From: CAWEQO01 sp963811225
GTDB lineage: Bacteria; Chloroflexota; Anaerolineae; Anaerolineales; Anaerolineaceae
Direction: 5' to 3'
NCBI GenBank assembly: GCA_963811225.1
Contig: CAWEQO010000012.1
Coordinates: forward strand, 620,001 to 684,000
Length of the DNA: 64,000 bases
Each line of letters opens with the position of its first letter. The first letter of the stretch is position 1. The position numbers and the translations under genes were made by a program. Below the pieces are notes generated by a model. It was not told where the DNA came from, searched no databases, and saw only the letters and a list, made by a program, of their open reading frames with translations. Below, one piece after another: positions 24,030 to 32,547 of this stretch.

Positions 24030-25421
24030 TTAGATCGTGATCCATGCGCCGGAGCGCGGGGTCAGGCGCACGTTCAAGAAGCCGTTCTCCACGCAGTAGG
24101 TCTGGACGCCCAGCAGGTTGCGAGCCTCAAGGCTGTCCGTCCAGCCCAGGTCGGCGACGGGCAGCGGCAGGGTACGCTCGGCCTTGTTGGGGTTCATCGC
24201 CACGATCACGTTCTGATCGCCGAGCGAACGCACGCAGGCGTAGGCGTTCTGGCTCTCACTGGCAAAGATCGTACGCAGCTCGCCCTCGCGCAGCGCCGGG
24301 ATCTGCTTGCGCAAGTCGATCAGCTTCTGGATGAAGGGCCGCAGCTCGTCTTTCCACTGCGCCTGATCCCAAGGGAACGTCCTACGGCAGCCGGGGTCCT
24401 TCAAGCCCTCCACGCCCACCTCGTCACCATAATATACGGCAGGCGCGCCGGGGTAACCGAACAGGAACAGGAATGCCAGCTTGACCTTCTGCACGTTCTG
24501 CCCCATCAGCGAAAAAATACGCTCGGTATCGTGAGAGCCGAGCGAATTGTACATGGCAAAGATGTTTTCCTTGGGGTAGGCCTGCAGCAGCTCGCCAATG
24601 TGGTTGCCAAACTGAAGGGCGTTGATCTTGTTTTGCAAAAATTCCAGCGTCAGCGTGCGCAGCGGATAGTTCATCAGCCCGTCGAAATGCTGTACCCAGC
24701 GCGGCACGATCTCCCAGATTTCACCCACCAGGTAAGCCTCGGGGTTGGCGGTCTTGACCACGTGCCGGAACTCCTGCCAGAACACATCATCGTCGATCTC
24801 GTTGGGCACGTCCAGCCGCCAACCGTCGATGCCTTGCTCGATCCAATACCTCGCCACGTCCAGCAGATACTTGCGGACCTGTGGATTGTCGGTATTGAAC
24901 TTGGGCAGGCTCTTGAAGCGCCACCAGGCGATATAGTCCTTGGCGTCGCCGGGTGAGTAGGCATCCACGGGATAGTGCAGGATGTGGAACCAGTCCCGAT
25001 AGGGCGATTGCTCACCGTTTTCCAGCACGTCGTTGAAAGCAAAGAAGCCCCGGCTGCAGTGGTTGAAAACGCCGTCGAGAATCAGGCGCATATCATGGCG
25101 ATGCACAGTGTCGAGCAGCCGCCGAAAGTCTTCCATGCTGCCCAGCTTATGATCGATTTTGTAGTAGTCGGTGGTGTTGTAGCGGTGGTTCGAGGGCGAC
25201 TGGAAGATCGGGGTGGAATAGAGGGTATTCACCCCCAGATCTTGCAGGTAGTCGATCTTCTGAATCACCCCCTGCAGATCGCCGCCGTAAAAATTGAAGA
25301 TGGTCGGATGGGCGTTCCACTTCACCACGTTGGGTGGGTCATTCTCTGGGTTCCCGTTGGCAAAACGATCCGGAAAAATCTGATAGAAAATGGCATTGTG
25401 GACCCAGTCAGGAACGCTCAT
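24030..25421 (-). CDS. GH13 alpha-amylase-family enzyme (neopullulanase/alpha-glucosidase-like)
   Basis: A 463-residue GH13 glycosidase acting on alpha-glucans or maltodextrins. The four conserved regions are present: DGVFNH (116-121), GWRLDVPNE with the nucleophile D204, VGEIWE with the acid/base E234, and SHDTER with D298. The sequence starts directly with the barrel (NAIFYQIFPDRFANG), so the N-terminal domain found in many neopullulanases is missing. No signal peptide, so it is cytoplasmic. Its ATG overlaps the stop of the panE-like gene by 4 nt (ATGA), so the two are translationally coupled. Exact specificity is unresolved. Confidence 0.9.
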   Translation of the reverse strand: MSVPDWVHNAIFYQIFPDRFANGNPENDPPNVVKWNAHPTIFNFYGGDLQGVIQKIDYLQDLGVNTLYSTPIFQSPSNHRYNTTDYYKIDHKLGSMEDFRRLLDTVHRHDMRLILDGVFNHCSRGFFAFNDVLENGEQSPYRDWFHILHYPVDAYSPGDAKDYIAWWRFKSLPKFNTDNPQVRKYLLDVARYWIEQGIDGWRLDVPNEIDDDVFWQEFRHVVKTANPEAYLVGEIWEIVPRWVQHFDGLMNYPLRTLTLEFLQNKINALQFGNHIGELLQAYPKENIFAMYNSLGSHDTERIFSLMGQNVQKVKLAFLFLFGYPGAPAVYYGDEVGVEGLKDPGCRRTFPWDQAQWKDELRPFIQKLIDLRKQIPALREGELRTIFASESQNAYACVRSLGDQNVIVAMNPNKAERTLPLPVADLGWTDSLEARNLLGVQTYCVENGFLNVRLTPRSGAWITI

Positions 25422-26479
25422 TGTTCGTCTTCTCCGTGGATGATGGTTTGATAATTGTCCAGATCGGTCAGCAGCTTCTCGGGCTTGCCGGCATACGTGT
25501 CGATGGGCAGCTCGCCGCGGGCCAGCGACAACAGCGTGGCATTCAAGAAGCGGTTGACCGTGGCCGAGACGCCCGCCCTGGCCCCAAAGCGCACCACCGC
25601 CCCGTTCAGATAGTCGACCTCGCTCTGGCCGCGCCGGTTGTGCAGGTCGATGTGGAAGCTGGGCATCTTGCCGCCGCGACCGCCGCCCAGGGCTCGTGAC
25701 AGCAGCGGCTTGCTAAGCGCCGGCGGCAGCACGGTAGCCACCAGGACCAGCGGGCGCACGGGTGTACCCGGCAGGTTCACCACCGGGATGCTCAACGCGC
25801 CCATCACCGAGAGCGCTTCGTTGAGCATGCGCAGTTCCATACGGTACAACCCTCGATGCGCGAAAATTTGAGCGGGGGGCATATCCAGGATGGCCGAAGA
25901 GGCGTTCGCCAGCAGGTTGGTCAGCATCTTCGACCACTTCATCGCCAGGGCATTCGGGTACAGGTGGGCGTTCAACCCGGCGTCGTTCATGGCCGCCACC
26001 AGCGCGACTGAGAGCGGGTGCCCGGCGGCGATGCCCACGCCGCGCAGCTTCTCCAGGGTTACGTTCCCGGCCGCGCTGCGCCCGACCGCGCTGGTGACCG
26101 ACCCGGCGATGGCCTGGCCCTCTCCCAGCGCCGAAGCGATAGCGGCCTCATTTTCTACCCCATTTTGCAGGCTCAAGACCGGCGGCAAAAAGGTGGCGTA
26201 CGGCAGCAGCCCCTGCAGCAGCGGGCGGGTGTCGAAGGACTTCACCGCCAGGATGGCCAGGTCGAATGGGCCGCGTTCCAACGCCGCATCGATCGAGCCA
26301 ACCACATCCGGCTGCTCGATGTGATGCTCGCCGTCCGGCAGCGCCAGGCGCAAGCCGCGCTGACGCACCTGCTCGGCCACCTCGGGACGCTCCAGGAAAA
26401 CCACCTGCTCCCCGCTTAACGCCAGACTCCCGCCAATGTAACTGCCAATTGCCCCAACACCAAAACAAAGAAAGCGCAT
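25418..26479 (-). CDS. panE: 2-Dehydropantoate 2-reductase (ketopantoate reductase)
   Basis: A 353-residue ApbA/PanE-family protein that reduces ketopantoate to pantoate with NADPH in pantothenate synthesis. The Rossmann motif FGVGAIGSYIGG is at residues 5-16. The conserved Lys sits in AMKWSKMLTNLLANA, and the Ser/Asn region SEVDYLNGAVVRFG is typical. It is slightly long for the family (usually about 300 residues). The ATG at 26479 gives the proper Rossmann N-terminus; an in-frame start at 26551 would translate the intergenic hairpin. It overlaps the GH13 gene. Many PanE paralogues have other substrates, so the symbol is tentative. Confidence 0.82.
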   Translation of the reverse strand: MRFLCFGVGAIGSYIGGSLALSGEQVVFLERPEVAEQVRQRGLRLALPDGEHHIEQPDVVGSIDAALERGPFDLAILAVKSFDTRPLLQGLLPYATFLPPVLSLQNGVENEAAIASALGEGQAIAGSVTSAVGRSAAGNVTLEKLRGVGIAAGHPLSVALVAAMNDAGLNAHLYPNALAMKWSKMLTNLLANASSAILDMPPAQIFAHRGLYRMELRMLNEALSVMGALSIPVVNLPGTPVRPLVLVATVLPPALSKPLLSRALGGGRGGKMPSFHIDLHNRRGQSEVDYLNGAVVRFGARAGVSATVNRFLNATLLSLARGELPIDTYAGKPEKLLTDLDNYQTIIHGEDEQ

Positions 26480-26500
26480 CGCTCTACGATCCCAGCTGTT

Positions 26501-26552
26501 GTTGTTGGGTGTGATTGGGATATGCAGCGCCGCAATCACACCCACCAGCAAC
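26501..26552. repeat. Imperfect hairpin between fmt and the panE-like gene
   Basis: Arm 26501-26516 (gttgttgggtgtgatt) pairs with 26534-26552 except for a 3 nt bulge. It lies in the 90 bp gap of two co-directional genes and may separate them. Confidence 0.65.
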
Positions 26553-26569
26553 GGGTGTCTCCGTGATGA

Positions 26570-27481
26570 TTAAAACGTCCACTCTCGCACGCCTCGCAAG
26601 AATACCTCGCCCGGCATGGCCTTTTTCCCGGCCGGCTGCACTTCATCCAGCGCCAGCCAGCCCAGGCTCGTGCCGATGGCTGGTTTCCCATCGATCACTT
26701 TTGCCTTCCCTGGAGAAGCGCCGTCATCCGACACTGCGTGAGCCCGGTGGATCTTGAAAATATTGTCCTGCCAGGTAGTGAACGTACCCGGCCAGGGGTT
26801 GAAAGCCCGCACCTGGCGCGCCAGCGCCTCTGCGGGAAGGGCGAAGTCCAGCCGTCCGTCCTCTTTGCTCAGCATCTTGGCATAGGTCGCGCCTTCCTCC
26901 CCCTGCGGTTGTGGCACAATCTCGCCTTCCAGGTAGCCCGGAAGGGTCTCCAGCAGCAGCCTGGCCCCCACTTGCGCCAGCCGCTCAGACAGCGACTCGG
27001 CGGTATCGTTCGGACGCACGTCCAGCGGCTGCTGCGATAAAACCGGTCCGGTGTCGATGCCGCGATCCATGCGCATGATCGTCACGCCGCTGACCGGGTC
27101 GCCGTCTAACAGCGTGTACTGGATCGGGGCGGCCCCGCGCCAGCGCGGCAGCAGAGAAGCGTGCACGTTGACACAGCCGTACGGCGGCAGGTCGAGCACG
27201 TTTTGGCGCAAGATTTGTCCAAATGCCGCCACCACGATCACCTCCGGCTGCCAGGCCTGCAGCTGCTCGAACGCCTCGGGGTCGCGCATGCGCTTCTGCA
27301 TGACCGGGATGCCCAGCTCCTGCGCCAAAACCTTGACCGGCGGCGGCGTCAGCACCCGCCCGCGCCCTGCCGGTTTATCGGGCTGCGTCACCACCCCAAC
27401 CAGCTTATAAAGCTCCGCCAGCCCTTTCAGGGCCGGTAAAGCGAAATCAGGAGAGCCCATAAAAACAATGCGAGTGTCCAT
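26570..27481 (-). CDS. fmt: Methionyl-tRNA formyltransferase
   Basis: A 303-residue enzyme that formylates initiator Met-tRNA with 10-formyltetrahydrofolate. The N-terminal formyltransferase fold has RIVFMGSPDFALPALKGL. The catalytic Asn and His are in GCVNVHASLLPRWRGAAPI, and the catalytic Asp is in RMDRGIDTGPVL. The C-terminal OB-like domain begins near VRAFNPWPGTFT. Length is normal. The usual partner def (deformylase) is not adjacent. The ATG lacks a Shine-Dalgarno; TAAAAT (27493-27488) ends 6 nt upstream, suggesting a leaderless mRNA. Confidence 0.96.
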   Translation of the reverse strand: MDTRIVFMGSPDFALPALKGLAELYKLVGVVTQPDKPAGRGRVLTPPPVKVLAQELGIPVMQKRMRDPEAFEQLQAWQPEVIVVAAFGQILRQNVLDLPPYGCVNVHASLLPRWRGAAPIQYTLLDGDPVSGVTIMRMDRGIDTGPVLSQQPLDVRPNDTAESLSERLAQVGARLLLETLPGYLEGEIVPQPQGEEGATYAKMLSKEDGRLDFALPAEALARQVRAFNPWPGTFTTWQDNIFKIHRAHAVSDDGASPGKAKVIDGKPAIGTSLGWLALDEVQPAGKKAMPGEVFLRGVREWTF

Positions 27482-27487
27482 GGGGAG

Positions 27488-27521
27488 ATTTTACTATAAT
27501 AAGAACTCAATGGGTTATAAT
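27488..27521. promoter_or_regulatory. Divergent -10 boxes for fmt and the DUF4870 gene
   Basis: On the minus strand TAAAAT (27493-27488) lies 6 nt before the fmt ATG. On the plus strand TATAAT (27516-27521) would start an 80 nt leader for the gene at 27610. Neither has a clear -35. Confidence 0.45.
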
Positions 27522-27609
27522 ATTTTTAATATGGGATTAACCAGTTTGTCGCCATTTTAAGGGGAATTGTTACAAGTCCTGAATTGGGAACACTTTAAGG
27601 AGCAAAACA

Positions 27610-28119
27610 ATGGCAGAAGTTTACCCACCCGAAGAACCAAGGCCTGAAGAAACCAACCCGGCGGAAAGTACACCGTCCCAATCTGAGCCCTACGCCTACA
27701 CGACACAGCCCGCCGGCCCGCTAACCCACGACGAAGAGCGCACCTGGGCCATGCTGGCCCACCTGACCGTCTTGCTGAACCTGTTCACCGCCGTGTTAGG
27801 GCCGGTAGCCGCGTTAATCATTTATATGATGTATAAAGACCGCTCGCGCTACGTAGCGTACCAGTCCCTGCAGTCGTTGATCATGCAGTTGATCTTGTGG
27901 ATCGGCGGCGGCATCCTGGCCGGTATTGTGTGGGCCATCACCGCCCCGCTGATTGTGGTATTTGTTGGGTTGTGCCTGCTGCCGTTTGCCCTGCTGGTCA
28001 GCCTGCTGCCGTTGGCGGCTCTGGTGTACGGTGTGGTCGGCGCCATCCAGACCAACGATCACAAAGACTTCCAGTACTGGCTGATCGGCGATTGGGTGCG
28101 CAGCACCTACACCGGCTAA
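27610..28119 (+). CDS. DUF4870-domain membrane protein
   Basis: A 169-residue protein. The first 40 residues are Pro/Glu/Ser-rich and probably disordered. The rest is the DUF4870 region: EERTWAMLAHLTVLLNLFT, a first membrane segment, the polar KDRSRYVAYQSLQS, then two hydrophobic hairpins to about residue 150. The function of the family is unknown. AAGGAG lies 7 nt before the ATG. Its stop codon overlaps the stop codon of the convergent ABC gene by three bases. It is a single-gene unit with its own -10 box. Confidence 0.85.
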   Translation: MAEVYPPEEPRPEETNPAESTPSQSEPYAYTTQPAGPLTHDEERTWAMLAHLTVLLNLFTAVLGPVAALIIYMMYKDRSRYVAYQSLQSLIMQLILWIGGGILAGIVWAITAPLIVVFVGLCLLPFALLVSLLPLAALVYGVVGAIQTNDHKDFQYWLIGDWVRSTYTG

Positions 28120-29933
28120 TCCGCCGGCAGCGCTTCGACGTTACCGCTCTCCGGCTCATAGAACTGCCGGTTGTACAGGTCGGCGTACAGGCCGGCCTGC
28201 TCCAGCAAGCTTTGATGCGTGCCCCTCTCCACGATCCGACCTTCGTCGATCACTAAAACCAGGTTGGCGTTGCGGATGGTCGAGAGGCGGTGCGCGATCA
28301 CAAAGCTGGTGCGGCCCTCGAGCAGCTTTTGTAGGGCGCGCTGGATCAGCACCTCGGTGCGGGTATCCACGCTGGCGGTCGCCTCGTCCATGATCAGAAT
28401 GCGCGGGTCAGCCAGCACCGCCCGGGCAATCGAGATCAACTGGCGCTGGCCCTGACTGAGCAGCTTGCCGCGCTCGCCCACTTCCGTTTGATAGCCTTCC
28501 GGCAGGCGTTGGATGAAATCATCCGCATTGGCGATCTGGGCCGCCGCGACGACTTCTTCGTCGCTGGCGTCCAGGTGGCCATAGCGGATGTTTTCCAATA
28601 ACGTGCCGGAGAACAGGAACGGCTCCTGGGTGACGATACCCATCTGCTTGCGCAGGCTGCGCTGCTGCAGGTCGCGCACGTCTTGCCCGTCGATCAGGAT
28701 GCGCCCTTTGGTCACGTCATAGAAGCGTGCGATCAGGCTGACCGCGGTGGTCTTGCCTGCCCCGGTTGGCCCAACCAGCGCCACAGTCTGGCCCGGCTCG
28801 GCCGTGAAGGAAACGTCGCACAGCACCGGCTCCTCGTCTTTATACGCAAACCAAACATCCTCAAACTGCACCTTGCCTGCGATCTTGCCAATCGGCTCGG
28901 CGCTCGGCTTGTCTTGCACGTTCGGCTGCACATCCAGCAGGCCAAAGATGCGCTCTGCAGCCGCCAGCGCCGACTGCGCCAGGGTCCACATCTGCGCCAC
29001 AGTCTGGATCGGGCGGAAGAAGTTCTGCACGTACTGCAGGAAGGCCACCACCGTACCCACCGTGATCGCTCCGCTGACCGCCAATGCGCCGCCCAAGCCC
29101 GCCACAATCGCCAGGTCGAGCGTGCTGAGCACGTCCATGGCCGGGGTGAAAGCCGAGGTGACTGCCGTGGCGCTGACGTTGGCATCCCGGTTGGCGGCGT
29201 TCCGCTGAGCGAAGCGCCGCACGTTCTCGTCGGTGCGGTTGAAGGCTTGTGCGACCTTGACGCCGCCCAACTCCTCCTCCAGCCCGGCGGTCACGTCACC
29301 GATGGTCTCGCGGGTGCGCCGGAAGGCCGACCGGGCCCAGCGCGAGAAAAGGGTGGTTGTAATCAGCAGCACCGGCACCATACCCAGCACCGCCAGCCCC
29401 AGCTTCCAGTCCAACAGCAGCATGGCCCCGGCAATACCGAGCAGTGCAAACATCGCCCCAACCATTTGCACCAACGACTGCGAGAAGAACGAGTTCAACG
29501 CGTCGATGTCGTTGACCAGGCAACTCATCAAGTCGCCGGCCTGCCTGCTCTCCAAATACTGCAGCGAGAGCGCCTGCAGCTTCTCGAACACCTGCTGGCG
29601 TAAGCCGGCCAGCAGGCTCTGCCCTACCTTGGCCATGATAAAGATCTGGTAGCGGGTCGAGATCATCCCGGCCAAATAAACCACCGCCAGCAGCAGCATG
29701 GTCTGCGCCAGCCCCGCCCGGTTGCTGGTCGAGATCATCTCATCCACCGCCCGGCCGATCAGGAAGGGCGACGCGCCCTGGGTGGCTGCATTGATCAGCA
29801 CCAGCACCAACGACAGCGCCACCATCCAGCGATAGGGTTTCAACAGCCGCAGCAGGCGCAGGATGACGCCCGAGCGGTCGGCAACTTTCACATCCTCTTG
29901 CTCGCGCAAGCCGCGCATGGGCCCGTGCATCAT
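28116..29933 (-). CDS. Heterodimeric ABC exporter, subunit with canonical Walker B
   Basis: A 605-residue half-transporter with six membrane segments (about 35-320) and one ATPase domain. Walker A is GPTGAGKTT, the signature is the degenerate LSQGQRQ, Walker B is ILIMDEAT with the catalytic Glu, and the H-loop is VIAHRLS. A degenerate signature here and a degenerate Walker B in the upstream partner are the pattern of asymmetric exporters such as TM287/288 and BmrCD. The chosen ATG (29933) has GGAGG 7 nt upstream and overlaps the partner stop by 4 nt. The substrate is probably a drug or lipid, but unknown. The protein acts as a dimer with the next entry. Confidence 0.93.
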   Translation of the reverse strand: MMHGPMRGLREQEDVKVADRSGVILRLLRLLKPYRWMVALSLVLVLINAATQGASPFLIGRAVDEMISTSNRAGLAQTMLLLAVVYLAGMISTRYQIFIMAKVGQSLLAGLRQQVFEKLQALSLQYLESRQAGDLMSCLVNDIDALNSFFSQSLVQMVGAMFALLGIAGAMLLLDWKLGLAVLGMVPVLLITTTLFSRWARSAFRRTRETIGDVTAGLEEELGGVKVAQAFNRTDENVRRFAQRNAANRDANVSATAVTSAFTPAMDVLSTLDLAIVAGLGGALAVSGAITVGTVVAFLQYVQNFFRPIQTVAQMWTLAQSALAAAERIFGLLDVQPNVQDKPSAEPIGKIAGKVQFEDVWFAYKDEEPVLCDVSFTAEPGQTVALVGPTGAGKTTAVSLIARFYDVTKGRILIDGQDVRDLQQRSLRKQMGIVTQEPFLFSGTLLENIRYGHLDASDEEVVAAAQIANADDFIQRLPEGYQTEVGERGKLLSQGQRQLISIARAVLADPRILIMDEATASVDTRTEVLIQRALQKLLEGRTSFVIAHRLSTIRNANLVLVIDEGRIVERGTHQSLLEQAGLYADLYNRQFYEPESGNVEALPAD

Positions 29934-31693
29934 TGGACTGCCTCCTCCACCGCGGCCATCAGCTCTTCGCGGTCGCCAAACTGGGTCGCCAGGATCTCGG
30001 CGTACTCCTCGCAGCACTCGAGCAGTTCGGCGTGGGTGCCCTTGCCGACCAACTTGCCGTTGTCCAGCAGCAGGATCAGGTCGGCGTTGCGCACGGTGCT
30101 GATACGCTGGGCGATCACGAAGGTGGTACGGCCCTGGCGCAGATGGTCAAGCGCCTGCTGGATCTTGTATTCGGTCTCGGCGTCGACCGATGAAGTGCTG
30201 TCGTCCATGATCAGGATGCGCGGCTGCAGCAGCAGCGCACGGGCGATGGCTACACGCTGTTTCTGCCCTCCCGACAGGCCCACCCCACGCTCACCGACCA
30301 GGGTGTCATACCCCTCGGGAAATGCCTCGATAAAGTCATTCGCCTGGGCGATCTGCGCCGCCTCAACCACCTCATCCAGGCTGGCCTCTGGGCGTCCATA
30401 GGCGATGTTCTCACGAATCGTGCCCGAGAACAGGGTGGTCTCTTGCAGCACGATCCCGATCTGCGAGCGCAGCAACTCGAGCGCTGCATCCCGCACGTCG
30501 TAACCGTCCACCAGCACCCGTCCCTCGGTCACATCGTAGAAACGTGGGATCAGATTGATGATCGAGGACTTGCCCGAGCCGGTCTTTCCTAGAATGGCAA
30601 CGGTCTGGTTGGGCTCGGCTTCGAAGGAGATATCCTGAATCACGGGCTGATCGCTGATCATGTAGCGGAAGGAGACGTTCTCGAAGGTGACGCGGCCCTG
30701 CAGTGGCGGCAGCTGGATCGCATCTGGCTTCTCGCGCACCTCCAATTCGGCATCCACCACCTCGAAAATACGCCCGGCGCTGGCCTCGGCCCGCGACATC
30801 ATCCCCCCAATGAAGCCCAGGCTGAACAGCGGCATCAGAAAGAAGGTCTGGTAGCCGATGAAAGCCACCAGCTCGCCCAGCGTCAGGCTGCCGCCGATTA
30901 CCTGCAGACCGCCCATCCACACCACCCCCACCACGGCCAGGTTGGCGATGAAGAAGATCAAGGGGAAGAAGGTGGCGAACAGGCGCATGAGCGAGATATT
31001 CTCGTCCAGCAGATCCTCGTTGCGCACCAGGAAGCGCTGGCGCTCGTACGACTCACGGGCGAAGGCTTTGACCACCCGCACCCCCGCCAGGTTCTCCTGC
31101 AAAACGTTGTTGACCTTGTCGACCTTCTCCTGCACGGTGCGCGCTCTCGGCAGCACATTGCGCACGAAGAAGGCGAAGATGATTCCAATCGGCGGGACCA
31201 TCGCCAGGAAGATCAGCGTCAGTGCGGCGTTCATGCTGAACAGGATGGTCAGCGTGCCCGCCAGCAGGACCACCGCCGAAAGCAGCTGCAGCAGCCCGTT
31301 ACCCACGAACATGCGCACCAACTCGGTGTCGGAAGTCATACGCGTCAATAACTTGCCGGTCTGCGCCTGGTCGTGATAAGAAAAGCTCAAGCCCTGCAGC
31401 TTCTCGAAAATCTGGTTGCGCAGCTCGTAGGCAATGCCCTGCGAAGACTTTTCGGACAGGTACCCTTGCAGGAAATTGAACACGCCCCGCACCACCGCAA
31501 CCAGCACCAGCAGTCCCGCCACCGTCCAGATGACTCGTATATTCAGCGGCGTGATGCCCTGATCGATCAGTTGGCGCAGCAGCTGCGGCGTGTACAGGTT
31601 GGCAGCATTGACCAGCAGCAGGCTGAGCAGCGCTCCCAGGGCTGTTTTCCAATAAAATCGCAAAAAGCGGGCCGTCCGCAAGATATCACTCAT
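29930..31693 (-). CDS. Heterodimeric ABC exporter, subunit with degenerate ATP site
   Basis: A 587-residue half-transporter with six membrane segments and an ATPase domain. Walker A is GKTGSGKSS and the signature LSGGQKQR is intact. The Walker B reads ILIMDDST, with Asp in place of the catalytic Glu, and the H-loop has Gln (VIAQRIS) in place of His. Both changes define the non-hydrolysing site of heterodimeric exporters. The ATG at 31693 follows GGGAGGG by about 5 nt; a TTG 12 nt upstream is the alternative. The gene is driven by a near-consensus promoter and co-translated with the next half. Confidence 0.93.
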   Translation of the reverse strand: MSDILRTARFLRFYWKTALGALLSLLLVNAANLYTPQLLRQLIDQGITPLNIRVIWTVAGLLVLVAVVRGVFNFLQGYLSEKSSQGIAYELRNQIFEKLQGLSFSYHDQAQTGKLLTRMTSDTELVRMFVGNGLLQLLSAVVLLAGTLTILFSMNAALTLIFLAMVPPIGIIFAFFVRNVLPRARTVQEKVDKVNNVLQENLAGVRVVKAFARESYERQRFLVRNEDLLDENISLMRLFATFFPLIFFIANLAVVGVVWMGGLQVIGGSLTLGELVAFIGYQTFFLMPLFSLGFIGGMMSRAEASAGRIFEVVDAELEVREKPDAIQLPPLQGRVTFENVSFRYMISDQPVIQDISFEAEPNQTVAILGKTGSGKSSIINLIPRFYDVTEGRVLVDGYDVRDAALELLRSQIGIVLQETTLFSGTIRENIAYGRPEASLDEVVEAAQIAQANDFIEAFPEGYDTLVGERGVGLSGGQKQRVAIARALLLQPRILIMDDSTSSVDAETEYKIQQALDHLRQGRTTFVIAQRISTVRNADLILLLDNGKLVGKGTHAELLECCEEYAEILATQFGDREELMAAVEEAVQ

Positions 31694-31728
31694 GTTCCCT
31701 CCCAACCTTTACCCCCCTAACCTGACTA

Positions 31729-31756
31729 ATTATAGGGTATAAAAACGATCTGTCAA
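31729..31756 (-). promoter_or_regulatory. Near-consensus sigma-70 promoter of the ABC exporter
   Basis: TTGACA (31756-31751), a 16 nt spacer and TATAAT (31734-31729) on the minus strand. Both hexamers are perfect. It shows that the housekeeping sigma factor of this organism uses the standard consensus. Confidence 0.85.
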
Positions 31757-31776
31757 GTCAAGTTTGTACACAGAGA

Positions 31777-31858
31777 GCGCTGAAATGTTGTCGATCGTTG
31801 GTTGTTTGGCGATGCAGCTGCACAGCCAAACAACCAACGATCGACAACATTCCAGCGC
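31777..31858. repeat. Hairpin with 27 bp perfect stem between divergent promoters
   Basis: Arms 31784-31810 and 31825-31851 are exact reverse complements. The 14 nt loop contains the palindrome tgcagctgca. An outer gcgctg/cagcgc pair (31777-31782 with 31853-31858) lengthens it. It lies upstream of both flanking genes, so it cannot be a terminator for either. Confidence 0.88.
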
Positions 31859-31896
31859 ATCCTTTCCTATCCATGAATTGGTTCAACAAGTGGGGG

Positions 31897-31902
31897 TAAA
31901 AT
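31897..31902 (+). promoter_or_regulatory. -10 box, leaderless type, for the gene at 31909
   Basis: TAAAAT ends 6 nt before the ATG. No Shine-Dalgarno and no clear -35. Confidence 0.45.
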
Positions 31903-31908
31903 AGAAGC

Positions 31909-32274
31909 ATGTACAGCCATGAAACCAGGCAGACAATTGAGATGGAGCTCTCAGCCGCCCATGCTGCAAGGGATCAGGGCCTGGAGGGACGCGCCCGGGT
32001 ATGCGCCCGGCGGGCTGCCGGGATCGCCATACGTGAGTACCTGCAGCGGCAAGGCCAACCAGTCGAAGGCAGCGCCTACGATCTGCTTCTGGCGCTGCAG
32101 GCGCGGCCCGAACTGCCGGAAAGCGCCCGCCATGCAGCCCAGATGCTTACCCAGCGGGTGACCCCAGACCACACCCTGCCATCCAAGGCAGATCTGCTGG
32201 AAGAGGCCCAAACACTCGTCCGTTTACTGGAGCCCGAGCCGGACTCCGGTTTCGAAAACCATCCCACGGATTGA
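31909..32274 (+). CDS. Small hypothetical protein
   Basis: A 121-residue soluble protein, mainly helical, rich in Ala, Arg and Leu. The segment GLEGRARVCARRAAGIAIREYL resembles the helical pattern of HEPN-like or four-helix proteins, but the Rx4-6H motif of HEPN nucleases is absent, so I give no function. The C-terminus is acidic (EPEPDSGFE). It seems to be the first gene of a short plus-strand unit with the glutaredoxin-like remnant and a membrane protein. Codon use and spacing support a real gene; the start rests on the -10 box 6 nt upstream. Confidence 0.65.
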   Translation: MYSHETRQTIEMELSAAHAARDQGLEGRARVCARRAAGIAIREYLQRQGQPVEGSAYDLLLALQARPELPESARHAAQMLTQRVTPDHTLPSKADLLEEAQTLVRLLEPEPDSGFENHPTD

Positions 32275-32288
32275 CACTGGAGAGATCA

Positions 32289-32547
32289 ATGGAGAAACCG
32301 AACCCATCTGAAATTATAATTTATGGAACCGCCTGGTGCTACGCTTCGAAGCGTGCCAGGAACCTGCTCGAGCAAAATCAGAATTCCCTTCCGCTGGATC
32401 GATATCGATAAGGACACCGAGGCGCGCAGCTTCGTCGAGCAGACAAACAGCGGCTTTCGCAGCGTGCCCACCCTGCTCTTCCCAGATGGCAGCACCCTGA
32501 CGGAGCCCTCGGACAGCCAACTGCGCCGGAAGCTGGGGTTATCGTAA
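32289..32547 (+). pseudogene. Glutaredoxin-like protein, frameshifted and lacking the second active-site Cys
   Basis: The two frames together give about 85 residues of a NrdH/mycoredoxin-like thioredoxin fold. The first frame from the ATG at 32289 reads EIIIYGTAWCYASKRARNLLEQNQ. The second, after about 32382, continues with IPFRWIDIDKDTEARSFVEQ and RSVPTLLFPDG up to the TAA at 32545. One extra A in cagaattcc (32379-32387) would join them. The active site is CYAS, so the usual CxxC has lost its second Cys; it would be a monothiol form at best. The next gene starts right after the stop. Confidence 0.78.
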
